A stretch of DNA of 64,000 bases from Echinometra lucunter (lineage: Eukaryota > Echinodermata > Echinoidea > Camarodonta > Echinometridae), in assembly GCA_029962745.1 (NCBI GenBank), contig JAPZVO010000022.1:1112423-1176422 (forward strand), read 5' to 3'. Under the pieces are notes generated by a model that saw only the letters and a list, made by a program, of their open reading frames with translations, was not told the origin of the DNA and did not search any database. Position 1 is the stretch's first letter. Every line of letters starts with the position of its first letter. The position numbers and the translations under genes are program-made. Positions 28,501 to 42,400 of the stretch are shown one piece after another.

Positions 28501-31500
28501 ATTCAAAATACAATCAATCTTTCAGATATTATATTTCTTTTGAAACAGAAAACCTTTCCTTAGATACATGTACATGTCTACTGCTAAAATCTGTTGACTT
28601 GGTTTCATGACTAATATCAAGTCAAATCAAGAATTGAACTGAAAATTGAATTGAATTGAATTGAATTGAATTGAATTGAACTGAATTGAATTGAACTGAA
28701 CTGAACTGAAATGAATTGAATTGAATTGAATTGAATTGAACTGAATTGAATTGAATTGAACTGAACTGAATTGAATTGAATTGAATTGAATTGAATTGAA
28801 CTGAATTGAATTGAATTGAATTGAATTGAATTGAATTTTAAAATTTAAATGCCATTCAATAAATTGATTAGATGAAGAAGTAGGAAATTAAGTCTTTGGA
28901 AGTCATAAAGGGCAATGTCGTGATGTTGAAACTGGTAATTTTTGCAGTTCAAAATTCTTTCTTTCATATTATGAAGCTTTTTCTATCAACCACTTTTCAT
29001 CTTCCAGATGGTTTCAACAGGTCAGTACATGTAGTTCTTCAGCACTATTTTACAGAACAATGCAGATATCAAACCAAGTCATATCACTCTGACACAAAAC
29101 GAATTAAGCCAAATCTCTGTACGCTTACTCAAACATTGTCCATCTTGGTTGTATGTTCCCAAAGAGCAGTTAGAGAGGCAGTATCCATTCATGAGGACAG
29201 TCTGGCCTGGACATTGAGTGCACTCGTCAATACCTGGACCATTGCATGCTAGACATGCCAAGGAACATGCTGCAAAGAAGAGCAAAAAAATTGAACAAGA
29301 TGAATCTTCAGTGACCTACATGTACTGCATTTGTTGACATCTTACTCCCTCATAGAGACTGAAGGGAAAGAAAGTTCATCTTTCCCTCATCCTGGTTCTT
29401 CTTCCATTTTCCTTTTTCTCACCTCACTGAAACCTCTCTGGTCCAATCTGTCTCCGAATGGCTTCCTCCTTTTCTTCTTCCTCCTTCACCACTCCCCCCT
29501 TCCCCCCCCCCCTCTCTCTCTCTCCTCCTCTCCCTTCCTCCTTCGTTTCCTCCTCCTCCTCCTCCTTTTTCTTCCCCTCTTCCTCCTCCTCCTCCTCCTC
29601 TTCTCCCTCTCCCCCTCCTCCTCTTCCTTCTCTTTCTCATCCTCATGCTTTCTTGTCCTCCTCCTCCTTGTCCTCCTCTTCCTCCTCTTCTCCTCCTTCC
29701 CCTCCCCTCCACCTCTCTTCCTCCTCTTATTTTTCATCCTCCTCCTCCTCCTTCTCCTCCTTCTCATTCTCCTTTTCCTCTTCCTAATTCTTACCCTTCT
29801 TCTCCCTCTCTTCTTCTCTTTTCTTCTCCCAACTTTTCTTTTTTCTCTTCTCATCTATGACACAATCCATCCCTTCCTCCCCTCTATTCCTTCCTCTTCC
29901 CTTTATCTCTTCCACCATCTTACCTTCACAACGTCCATTCCCTGATTGAAAGTATCCCAGACTGCACTCGCTGACACAGACTCCATCTTGCAGGAAGTTA
30001 TTCCTAGGGCAGGTCACGCACCATGGGCTGTCCAGGAAGCACAGCTGACAGGATGGATCACAAGCTATCAAGTATCAACAAAAATAAATGAACCCAGAAG
30101 TATTAGGAATATTCACAGCATTCACAAAATCTTGCAGAAAACAAACTAGCAATTTTATCACAATCTGAGGATGACAGTACATTGATGACACCTATTTAAA
30201 AATCTTTTTATTCAAAATATGTGCTAAAATCAGGTACGCACCTGCGTCAATACAAAAAATACATAATATTTTGTATGCACATTGGAAAAGTCTCTACAAA
30301 ATGTTTTCTATTATACTTCAATTGTAACATCTGTAGAAAAATTCACTGAACTACACTATTCATCATCAATTCAGGTATTTGGGGAGAGAGTACACAATAA
30401 ACTGATGTGCAACATTTAATTTGAAAATACCAATAATTTCACATAACTGTTAGAGCCTATCTTTAAAAAAGTACTTACGATAGCAATGGTTTTCTCTGCG
30501 GTAGAAACGTCTTCCACATTCTGGCACGCATCTATTATCCTGTATAAGATGGCTTGAGTTGGTGCAAGTCACACAGTCCGATGCCTTGGGACCTGTACAG
30601 GCTGCACAGGTAGCATTGCATTCTGAAATGGGGATAATTAAGTCAGTTCTGAAAAGTTTAGTGAACTAGGAATGGTAAGTTAAAATTTTGAGAGCTGAAT
30701 TATCTTATTCCCTGATACTTACAGTGCTTTTACAGTTTTGGTAGCCAAAAGAAAATTTGCACAAAACTGATTAAAAATAGTCTCACATTGTCCGCACTGC
30801 ATGAATAGATACATGTGTGAGATTATGTGATATTTTATTCATGATATCCAATAAACATAACCTTTAATACAGGAACCACCTGATTAAATCAGTCCATTGG
30901 TGTTTACTAGAGGTATATCAGTATGGCATAATATACTCATGATTTGTATGCAGCTTAGTTATAGTCACACCAGTCTAAAACAGAACAAGTAAGGCAGAAT
31001 TTTAAAAAATAATAATAATAACCAATGCAACTGCATTCCACAATTATATAATAATTCTATAACAGCATGCCAAATTCATTTATTTTAAATCCATTCAAAA
31101 GAAATTGTACAAAGTTAATGTAAATGGAATTCAAATATGAATTGCATTGATAAAAGTTTGAAACAAGAATTTTTGCAAATAAAAAATGGATGATGTACTG
31201 GTGCCCATGGGGAAACCATAGATGTAGACCACACAAACACCAAAGACAAAAATTAATCTTGAATGAGAACTGTTCCCACAGCAAATGGGTACTACTGAAC
31301 ATGAGGGGGACCACAAAATGATCTTGAAATCTGGTTTTCCTATTATGAATCCATAAACACAATTGCCTTCCTCTGAAGGGTTTTTTAGTCCAAAATGTAC
31401 AAAATAGTACAAACTCAAAGATGTGGAACAAGGAGTATGGCAGGAATGACAGAGAACAGAGGATGACTGGAATTCTTATTGACTATTGACCAGGATATCA

Positions 31501-34500
31501 TGGAGACTGCACAACCAAGAAAAGATAATAAACTAACCACACATCCCACACAGGGGTATCAGCCGATACTAGGGAAACATTATCTAAATACCGTATGTGT
31601 ACATTTCATAGACTCATTGGGGAAACATCCCTTGAGATGTGATTTCAAATGAATGAGGGAATGTATGCAACATACATAAAGGAAGGAAGATGGAAAGAAA
31701 AGAAGATCATAAGATTTCATATACAGTACAGCATCAGATGGAAAAATCAAAATATGGACAGATAGTAAGAGAAGGGAAGAAAAAGATGGAGAGGCATGAC
31801 AAGAAAGTGAGAGAGAAAAGGAAAAAGAGGGAAAAGAAGAATCGATAGGGGAATAAATAGAAAACAAGAGAATGACATAGGCAGGCATGAGACTAAGATG
31901 AGAAAAGGGAGAATGGGTGAGAGGAAGAGAAGGGGAGAGAAAGAGAGGCAAAGAGAGGGAGGAAGAGACAAAAAAAAATGAGCTGGGGTATAAAGAGGGA
32001 TAGTGATGAAGAATCTGAGAGAAATAGCAGAATAAAGGGAAATACAGTGATATGAAGAGAATTTGAAACCATTTTGAAGGGGAGGATTTCAATGTAATTG
32101 AAACCTTTGGAGAAGGATGAAGACAAAGCAGCCAGGTGATTTTGCCAAGTTATGTGCCTGAAATCTTTATCAAAATATCTTCCATGCCAATCACTGTCAA
32201 ATCAAATGTCAGGGTTGTTTTCATGAAGATAATTCTAATGTCATGATTTCTATCATTACCAATATACCTGACTGCCCCGACACGTTTTCATGAAATCCCT
32301 GTCCTTCCGTAAAGCTTTGAAGTACAGGTAACATGTAGGTGGTAACCAGGCTTACTCTCTTTTCCTCTCTTTTTCCCTCCCCCTTCTTACTTTCTTTTGA
32401 ATGTATTTCTTCACTCTTCGCATCTTCACTACTTTTTCACTTTCTCACACCACTTTCTAATTTAATGTATTCTATCAAATTGTCTATGGTCTCTTTCTTG
32501 ATATCGATCTTTCAGTTCTTTCAGAATTTCATGTCTAAGACCTCCTTTGTGCCCCTCTCTCTCCCTCCATCTATGTTTGTCTTTTCTATCAAACTCTTTC
32601 TCTCTCTCTCTCTTCTCTATCTGTATATATCCATCTATCTTTCCCTCCATCACATCTCGGTCTGTTTGTCTTATCTATAAATCTCTCTCTCTCAAACACA
32701 CTCCCTCTGTCTCTCTCTCTCTGTCCTTCAAAATGTCAGTCCAGTTGTCCCAGTCTGTTTCATTTTCAGCACCCCCCCCCCCCCTCCCCCCCTTGATTCT
32801 TCTTCTTTCATTTGTTTTCTTTCATCAAACTTTCATCAAACTTTCATCTCACCCGAAAGATGCAGCTTGGTTGGATTAGTTTTTAAGCTCCACTTCTCTT
32901 TCTCTCTCTTTCTTTGCCACTGCATATGCCTTTTTCTTCTATCTCTCTATATTTTCTTTATCTCTCTCCTACTTCCATCCCTCTCGCTTCTTCATTTACT
33001 GTAGCAAATCTCAGACTTCCTCTGTTGCCCCCCAATACACCATGAAACAACTCAGACCCAGTCAAAACAACAACTCCTCCTTCACAGACTCTCTTTTTAA
33101 CCCTGTTCAGACTACCAAAATCACCGCATACATGTACAAAAACCATATCAAAGCAATCAATTCTTCCTTGTGTGGCATCTGACAACAAATGTCGTATGGT
33201 GAAGCAGATGCTTGGGCATCATTTAAAACAAAAACTTGATGTAATCAGCATCCTCTTCGGGTCAGAAATTTGTACTCCACTAAAACCATATTCACAGGGT
33301 GTGGCTCAGACTGGTATGACCAATCAACTGTAATTTTTGTAACTTCCACATAATCTAATTTTGTCAGCAGACCTCCACAATACTAGTTTCTTTGTATGAT
33401 GTTTTTTCACTTCATGACGATCCCTTCAAATTCAGTATAACTTTCTAGTAGTCTGAACAGGTTGTTAATGCCAAACCTGTTTTTGTCTACATCTGAGCAC
33501 CACCTAACCTGGCCAGCATGGGATACTAATTAATTGAATCAAATACTCAATAAATCAGCTAATACAGCTTTGACTTCTAGAGCTCCAGCGGCATAACTGT
33601 TCTTTGCTGATGCCGACATAGATAAAACATATTCACCTCAACTAATTAAACATTTCTGGCAATCCTGGTGAGTACTAAGAGGTTAAGTGCACTAACCTCT
33701 GCAGAAATTATTTTGTTGAAATACTTTTGGGTTCAGTAGTTTATAAATAGCACTTTTGTATACACTTTCTGAAAAAGAAAACCGAACTCAAAATATAATG
33801 CACTTGTACATACATATCATGCCATTACCAAAGAAAGGGAAAAGAATTATCCAGACAATTAATATTCTGTTTGAAAACAGTCTGTAAAGTAGGCATCCTG
33901 CCACTGTATGAAGTCATACTTAAAGGCATTGGCTAACTTTGTGAGTAGCTGATTTAAAAAATTCTCAAACTAAGATGAAACATGTGTATGAGTACTTGTA
34001 TTTGTACTCAAAAACCCTGAAACCAACCATAATTTGGAATGAAAAAGTGTAGGTTAGACGCAAACGGAGATTTTATTATCCTTTGTCTCACGAGACAATC
34101 ACTAAGAGGACCACTTTGCTTGAATTTGAAAATGCCGTTATGTGCCTCCCGCCGCGTGATACGCCAATACACACAGTACGGTAAGGTGAGTCATACGCGC
34201 ATGCGCACTCCTTATGTCTATTCTGTGCAACCGACCCTCGTATATTTTTCAAACATTGGTTGACATTTTCGAATTTGAAAATACTTCCTGTGGATATTAT
34301 ACTTTGAAACTTTCAGACTGGTATTTTTACACTATAACCCTTATGTTTATTCCATTTTTAAGTAACAAAACAAGATTTTTTAAAATAACAATGTTAACCA
34401 ATGTCTTTAAGTGTAATGATAGGAGAGAAGTTTTTTTTAATATTAATTTTTTTCTGAACATTATATGTATTTTCAATTATATGAAAATGTACATGTATGA

Positions 34501-36126
34501 ATTTTGAGCAGAACATCTTCACAGTATAAACAGAAAGTAGATCATGACATCATGTTTACAACTCATTTGAATACCTTGACAAGTTGCATCAAGCTGAAAG
34601 AATCCCGGTCCGCAGTTGCTCACACAGCGCCCCCACTTGAGCAGTTCTCCTTCCCTGCAGGCTGTGCAGTGGTATTCAGTTCCCCCAGAACACATGGAGC
34701 AACTTTCATGGCAGACTACGAGACAGTTAGAGGAAAATATGAGGATTTACCGTCGTGTCCTCTTCTAATATACAATGGTCATGTTTGATAGCATAATACC
34801 ACATACTGTTCATCAGGATTCTAAACCATGGACTTGGGGGAATAGAACTGGCCAATGCCTGAATAATAGAAGAAGTTGGACAGTCAAATTCCTCCTGGTT
34901 CACAGATTTTTTTTTTTTTCTAACCTACTTTTCATTTACGAGCAGAATGAGCAACCTTTCACTTTGGGAAATCCTTTTCAAATCAAGCCTCTTGATGCAG
35001 TCATTATTTGTATGCAATTTTCTTCTGCAGTGTACAGTGAAAAATAAATGTACATTACTGCTTACTTTGTGTTTCTTTCATAAAGGCACCTTTGATTAAT
35101 TTATTGGCTAGCATAGAACATTGATTTATTTTCACAGTAAAAACTATTTTAATTTGACCCTTAACCCCCTGAACTCTCACCTTCGCAAGCTAACTCCGAT
35201 GCCTTGAAGTATCCCGGTCTACAATCCGTCACGCACTGACCATCTTGTAACAGTCTTTCTTGACGGCAAGACGTACAGCCAACGCCATCACATGACATAC
35301 ATTCCAGAGGACATTGCACTGTAAATGGATAACATTAGAGTACCGGTACTAGCAACAAAGTCAATGGATCATTGCTTTACCCACTGAGCACAATTCGATT
35401 TCAGTATAACACGCATTCTTCACAGACCTTAGCCAGAGTTATCATGGGTTAAGCACTGATGATGATGGTCATGATGAAACAGCACTTACATGTACAGCCC
35501 CATTTATCTGTAGAACATTCAAAGGCACCTGACTCCCTCAATATGTCACATATCATTCACATAGTTGCTGGAAAAGATAGGTTTTAAGTGGATTTAGACA
35601 ACTATCAATGAAGGTATTTTTGATCAAATTATACAAATTGGCACAACTTGTTTAAAAGATGGATGTGGCAAACCTTAATATTCTACCAAAGTATGCACCC
35701 CTTCATTACTTTTACCCAAGAGCCATCTGATCAATCTGTTTTAAAAAATAACTTTTTTCTACTTTGACTGTTGGAAATTCAAATAATTTTGTGCAATGAG
35801 CCCCCCCCCCCCTTTTCCTACAATATTTTTAATCTGTCCATGCACCTACCTACAACACACTGAGGACAACAAGACTGAGGGCTTGTTTGAGGTACTGTCC
35901 CAACAGGGCAAGGTGGGCAATCGACCCTGAAGCAGCTGGCTATTCCATCTTCACAGTTACATGTCCTGCATGGATCTGGCTGCCATGTTTCATCAGCCTG
36001 GGAGGGAGGAGAAACAGGTAGAGTGTAGTAGAAAAGAGGGAAGGAGTGGAAAGGGTTGGAGTTAACATAGAATGTTTCATAAGTTGTTGATTTTGAATTG
36101 CAATGAGCATCATAATCATTGTCATT

Positions 36127-36157
<31 letters not shown>

Positions 36158-36414
36158 CCACCACCACCACCAACAACAACAGCAACAACAACAACAACAC
36201 AACTCTGGTACTGACAATTCAGTGACAAGACATGCATAAGCTTCATTATCACAAAGTATATTACGATAATCATCATCATCACTACCGCCACTCCTCTGAT
36301 ACTAAAATTTGTAGAGACAAGACATACTATACACGAGCTTCATGATCATCAACATCACCATCATCATCATTATCATAATCATTCTCATCATCATCATTCT
36401 CATCATCATCATTC

Positions 36415-36454
<40 letters not shown>

Positions 36455-39400
36455 TATCATAATCATCGTCATCATCATCATCATTATCACCATCATCATC
36501 AGGATCATTATCATAATCATTCTCATCATCATCATTCTCATCATCATTCTCATCATCATCATCATTCTCATCATCATCACTATCAGTGTTATCAACTTCA
36601 TTACAACCATCGTCATCAATATCGTCACAGGAAGCATTATTGAAATACTGATAGGATTCATCATGAGCATCCTAATACTAACATCATTGTCATTATAAAC
36701 AACATCATCAGCAGCACTGGAATTATCTCCATCCTTCCCAAATGATGCCTTTACCACCACAACAAATATAAGTGTCCATGTACTGAAACTCCATGTACAG
36801 AGAAGGAAATCAAAATTGACTACTCACTGCATATGTTATCCTGTTATGTATGCAGTATCCCTGAGATATATGGCACTCTGGGCAGCATCTGCCTTGCTTG
36901 TGAACTAACGTCTCACCCTGTCAAGAAAAGATCATAATAAGACAGAAGTCAAATACACTGAATACTTTTAGGGGAGTTGCCACTGTAAAGGTCTATTAAA
37001 GGAAATGAAATCAGGAAAATATTTTTCATAATTCTTGTAAAATATTACAATATTTTAAAGCAACAGTGAACTGACCCTTATTATGATGTATTTACAACAG
37101 CACCAAATTACGGCTACTCAAAGCCAGAGACTCTTAGAAATATCATATCCTTTGTGGCTTCTCGTGAATTTCCTTAGTATGAATACAAACACATTTTAAC
37201 GGATGTTACTCAAAAAATAAAGCTCCCATTGATCAGAATAGAGCATGCTGGGAGCAATGAGGGAACAAAATCAGTAGTTTAGGACTGAGAGGGCACTATT
37301 TCAAAATCCCATACAAGGGTGCCAGTTCGCTCTGGCTTTAAGAGCTATCTTTCTCATTCTACAATGATAATTTGATGTTTCTGAACATGGATACCTTGAT
37401 TAGAACAAATTCCACAATACTATTTCAAAAATATAATTCCATGATACAAATCCATGATACTCAGTAACAAGTTGGACATGTATGTACCTCGGACTTGCCT
37501 TAATACATACAGTACATGAATACAAGAACAAATCTGCTTTTATAATTGAAGAAGAATATTACAATGTTTTAAGAGTTATCTTTCTCATTCTACAATGATA
37601 ATTTGATGTTTCTGAACATGGATGGTCTGATCAGGGCCCTGTTTCATAGACTTGTTATCAGTAAAAACTGCCACATGACAAATTTGCTCTGAGCCAATCA
37701 GATGAAAGGATTTCAGTAGCTTATAACAGTTATTGCAACTTGTTATTGATAAGCTTCTTTATGAAAAGGGGTCCTAATTCCACAATACAATTCCAAAACA
37801 TAATTCCATGATACCAGTTCATGATACTCAGTAACAAGTTGGACATGTATCTGCCTCGGACTTGCTGTAATACATACAGTACATGAATATAAGAAAAAAT
37901 CTGCAGCATAGCCATATTCACATCTGTTCACTGAAAATCATTTTCAGATTCGGAACACATGTATTTTCATTTTTTTTAGTGCAACATTCATTATTCTGAG
38001 CACAATGTGCATGTCAGTGAAAGAGCTGTTTTCTTTCAATCTCTGACACACTCTTGCCATAGGCATCCACAACCATGGGGAAAACCTGAGACAATTAAAA
38101 TAATGAAAACATCAAACTGAATCCGGGCTCCGTTACATTCAATTAACCAAAGGGGAAACAAACTTATTCCTTCCTTCCTCATATTCTGAAAGGAGGGGGG
38201 AAAAATCATTTTTTTTCCCCTTCATAATGTTTTGATTCATCTTGCAAATTTCAGGTTGCAAAAATCACAAGTGGAAATTAGATTACTGTCAGGGGGGTAC
38301 GTAGATCTGAGAAATGATGTCAAAATCACATGACTTTTTCGGAAACTAGGCTTAAAGGGGTTTCTATGTAGCTGCACATTTACGTCATAGTTTGTGTGAG
38401 GTGAAAATTATGCTTTGACATGGCAGTGACTCACTGCGTTTTACATATGACATGTGAAATCAAGATAAACTATTCGAATGCTGAATTATCGAATGTGGCT
38501 ATAGAAGTATTAAACTTTACGAACATTAGGCCAAAATTATATTTCATGAGAAATGTACAACATTAAAGCTGAAGCATGCCCTTTTTATTAGAGGAATGAA
38601 CTTAAAACCATAAAATCATAAAAGAATCTCTGATTCAAGAATAAACTAGAGTAATTGTTCAAGGCCATTATTAAAGTATGAATGTATAGAAGGTTGTTTT
38701 CAAGTACACATATTAATCTCACTAGAAAATATACATTTTCCCAAACTGGTCTCATAATCCACAGTAGAACAACAAACAAAAATGATTTTGTGACATATTT
38801 TTGGCAGAAACAGATTAATGACATCAGAACTAGACAATTCTTTGAATACTTTGTGTTCCTTCACAGAAAATATTCAATGCATATTCAAACTCACAGGAAT
38901 GATGATGAACATGTACAGTATACATGGCTGGAGTGTATGAAGTCATAAATAGACATATTTTAAAGCAGCTTTCCCACTATCAAAAGATGTCTTGACCACA
39001 GGACTGAGTCATTGCCACTCACGGGGCATTTCTTGCAGATTTTGTTCAGGATTTTCATGCAGACCTCACAAAGACTGCTATTTATAGAAGTCAATGATGC
39101 ATCCAAGTCACCACAAAAATGGATTTAGGGACAAAAATACAGTAGTCGGAAAATGGCATATATTGAGGAAGTTTTCAATAATGGCCATTTGTGATTTGCT
39201 GGACATATGAAGACTGTTTTGTTTCTGTTTCATCTAGTTGGCTAGTTTCCATGACTGACTATCTTTCTCTCTCTCTCTCTAACATATTTTTCTTCTCTTT
39301 TCCAACTGTATGGCCTTCCCCATTTCATTTTACTTTTTTCTTGCTCTCCTTCATATCTTTTCCTATCTCCTTCCCCATTTGTTCAGCTTTATTGGTCAAT

Positions 39401-42400
39401 TTGTATGTCTGTCTGTCTGTCTGTCTTTCCATCTGTTGTCCGCTGCCCTCTTTGTATCTCTTTTATTTCATTACTTTTCCTCTTTTTGTTTTCCATACAG
39501 TATTGCTTATCCCTAAAATTCAGTTTCTTTCCATTTCTCTCTCTTTCTCCCTCTATATATTTTTTCAACATATATTCCTCCCTCCCTCCTTTCTTCCCTC
39601 TTCCTCTCTCTCCCTCTTCCCCTATCTGACTACATCTTTGAATGTAGTTCTTTTTCCTCATCTACATTCCTTTGATTCTCTCTTTCCTCAATCCCTCTCT
39701 CTATGTTCCTCTTTCTGTGTATACCATGCTATTATCTGCCATTATTTACCGTCTTTCTAATTGTATTTATCTTAAATTTGTCACTATCTGTATTTCCACA
39801 TTTTTCTACCTCTTTAGCCTTCCATATCATTCCAGGAGGAAGACATTCTCCTTCTATCTTTCTTCCCTGTCTGTCTGCCTATCAATCTATCTATCACTAT
39901 CTATCTCTATCTCTTTATCATTCCATTTTTCTCCTTATCATCTCACTTCATTATCCATCCTTCATGTTTTTCCTATCTTTCTTCCCTGTCTGTCTGTCAA
40001 TCTATCTTTTATCTTTCTATCATTCCATCTTTCTCCTAGCATCTCACTTCATTATCCAACCTTCATGTCTTCCTATCTTTCTTCCCTGTCTGTCTGTCTG
40101 TCAGTCTCCTTCCCCCCAGCAGGCATCCAGGAAAAGGAAAAGAACAGTCTGTTACAAAAAGGTCATTGAGTGAGTAATAGACAGAGGTTCATGAATGCAG
40201 CCGGTAACAAAGCATCTCTGATTCTCCCGACAGTGCTTTGTCTCTTCAATGGGGGATCCTGAAAGATCTTTACCAAATGGTTTTACGATGATATGATCAA
40301 ATGAGCTATAACGACATGCTTGATATAAGACTGTGTGTAATGACTGTTATTTCTTTGCATTCAACAAAATCTATTTGAAAGGAGAAAATGCTTCAGAATA
40401 AAGTTCACTCTGCAACAGTGTGATATCTTCTAGTATTTCATTCTATACTGCTCTCCCTGTTTTTTTTTTCTTAGCATGACTCATCTCCATTTCAAATCAA
40501 AGCCCAAGTACACCAAATCAAGAGATTTACACTCTATATATTATATCACACTCTTCAATTCAAACTTTTTTCCATATTGAGAAATGGAGAGACATCTTGA
40601 TCAATATTTGCAGACATGCAATGTACACCTGAATCAGGAATATGTTCTACAGGTACATTAAAACTGAACGATAAGTTGCTGAGAGAGAGAGAGATTTTTT
40701 GTCAAACTCGAATAGAGATACCAAGAGTTAAGCCCATCCTGGCATTCATGTCTAAGGCATCAATATTTCATCTCTCTCTAGGAAGTTGCATAGACTGGGT
40801 ATCTGGTACAGTGCTAGCATCACTGTCATTAGGTTGGTGTAAATGTCGATAACAAAGTTTGTACCATGCAGTGATGGGTAAAAACTCTGTACACATTAAA
40901 CTTGCAGAATTGTAATTTGGCAAGTCTAAACTCTTTGGTCCCATATGTCACAGACCATATCTAAGATGTTATCATCTCCAATGATAAAAGCCCTATTAGA
41001 GATGGGGATCACGATGATTTGAAGTCAATCTATGTTCAGAATGTCACAATGATTGGTAAATGTGTGGGACATCAAACGACCACATATCTTGGGGTTTCCC
41101 AATTCAGTCTAGCGGTCAGAGTTTGCACTTTGATCTGCCAAATGGAATAAAGTATTATCTTAAGATGCAGTTAATATTCTTAATCATCATCATCATCATC
41201 ATCATCATCATTATCCACATAGTGATCTTCAACCTACCTCTTTACATTCTGTTCTTGCGCACTCGACTGGGTAGCACGCTATTAGACCCTCTTGGCAGAA
41301 GCAGAACTCACAGTCTGTCACGTTCCACATGTCACCAGAATACCATCGGACTCCATCAGCCTCACAAGTAGCTGTACAAAGGTCAAAGGTTAAAGTTGAA
41401 TAGTGTCATTTAGGTGTAATGGCATTTCTTTACCTCACAGGAAATTAATTTGATTTCATCCCTCTTCCAAATTAAAATTGAATTTGACAGGCATTGTATA
41501 GCTTGGTGAATGCATGTAGGAACAAAGATTTGAGAAGCTAATTGACATGTTTTTAAAAAAAATAATAATAATAATGATATGTATGCCAATGAACAAACAT
41601 TCAAAACACCAAATGTGACTTTTGAAAGTTCACCAGCCTGTTTGTAAACAAATCAGCACAATAACTTTGAAGCAGTCATGGTATAAAGAAGAATACAATG
41701 ATATCCTCTAGATCTACAAGTACAATTAATCCTAACTGGACCACAACCCACATATACAAGATCTTTAAAATTACTAGGGCAAATCCCCCTCTACATCCCC
41801 TTTACTTTTTGTCTTGTAATTGTTTACTTCATTCACCTTCTGTTGATACACATTCTGAACAGCATTGCCCTTCTCTTCTTATCCTGTTTTCTCCCTGAAA
41901 AAAAAAACAACAAAAAAATTTAAATGGTAATAAAAGAGTATATTTTTAAAATTATATTTTGAGAAGCAGTCACAGTAGGCTAGTTTAAAAAACAGGCACA
42001 CTTTTTCAAATGCAGTTTCAGATAAGTTTAGCTTAGTGTAAGTTGTTATTTGTCAAGCATTTGTTGTTGTTTTCCAGTCATTGCATCTTTCTAATAACTC
42101 TGTATTCCCATTCTGAAGTGCAAAGGGACTTTTAAAAAAATGGTTAAGCACTATCCACATATGGCCAACTACTTTTATTTCATTATAAAAAAGAAATACA
42201 ATTTTCTCTTTGACCTCATTTTCACTAATGGAATAAGAATGCTATTTTTTGGCAGTCAATTATAGTATTCTTGCATGAGACTAGAACAGGTATGACAGGC
42301 TGAACCACTGCACTCCCGAAAGACAGACACTTTCCCAGAATGAAATTCTCATGGATTGTAAACAACAGCCATTTTCGCAGCAAGAAAAGTTTGTGCAATA

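Noticed and set aside
29331..29945. Long Ser/Leu/Phe-rich and Arg-rich frames on both strands
   Set aside because: They arise from a polypyrimidine/polypurine tract without stops.
36302..36760. Met-rich 152-codon frame
   Set aside because: Product of the (ATC)n array in intron e8-e9.
39191..40173. Three long Ser/Phe/Leu-rich plus-strand frames
   Set aside because: CT-rich low-complexity DNA with tandem units; no domain, no splice logic.
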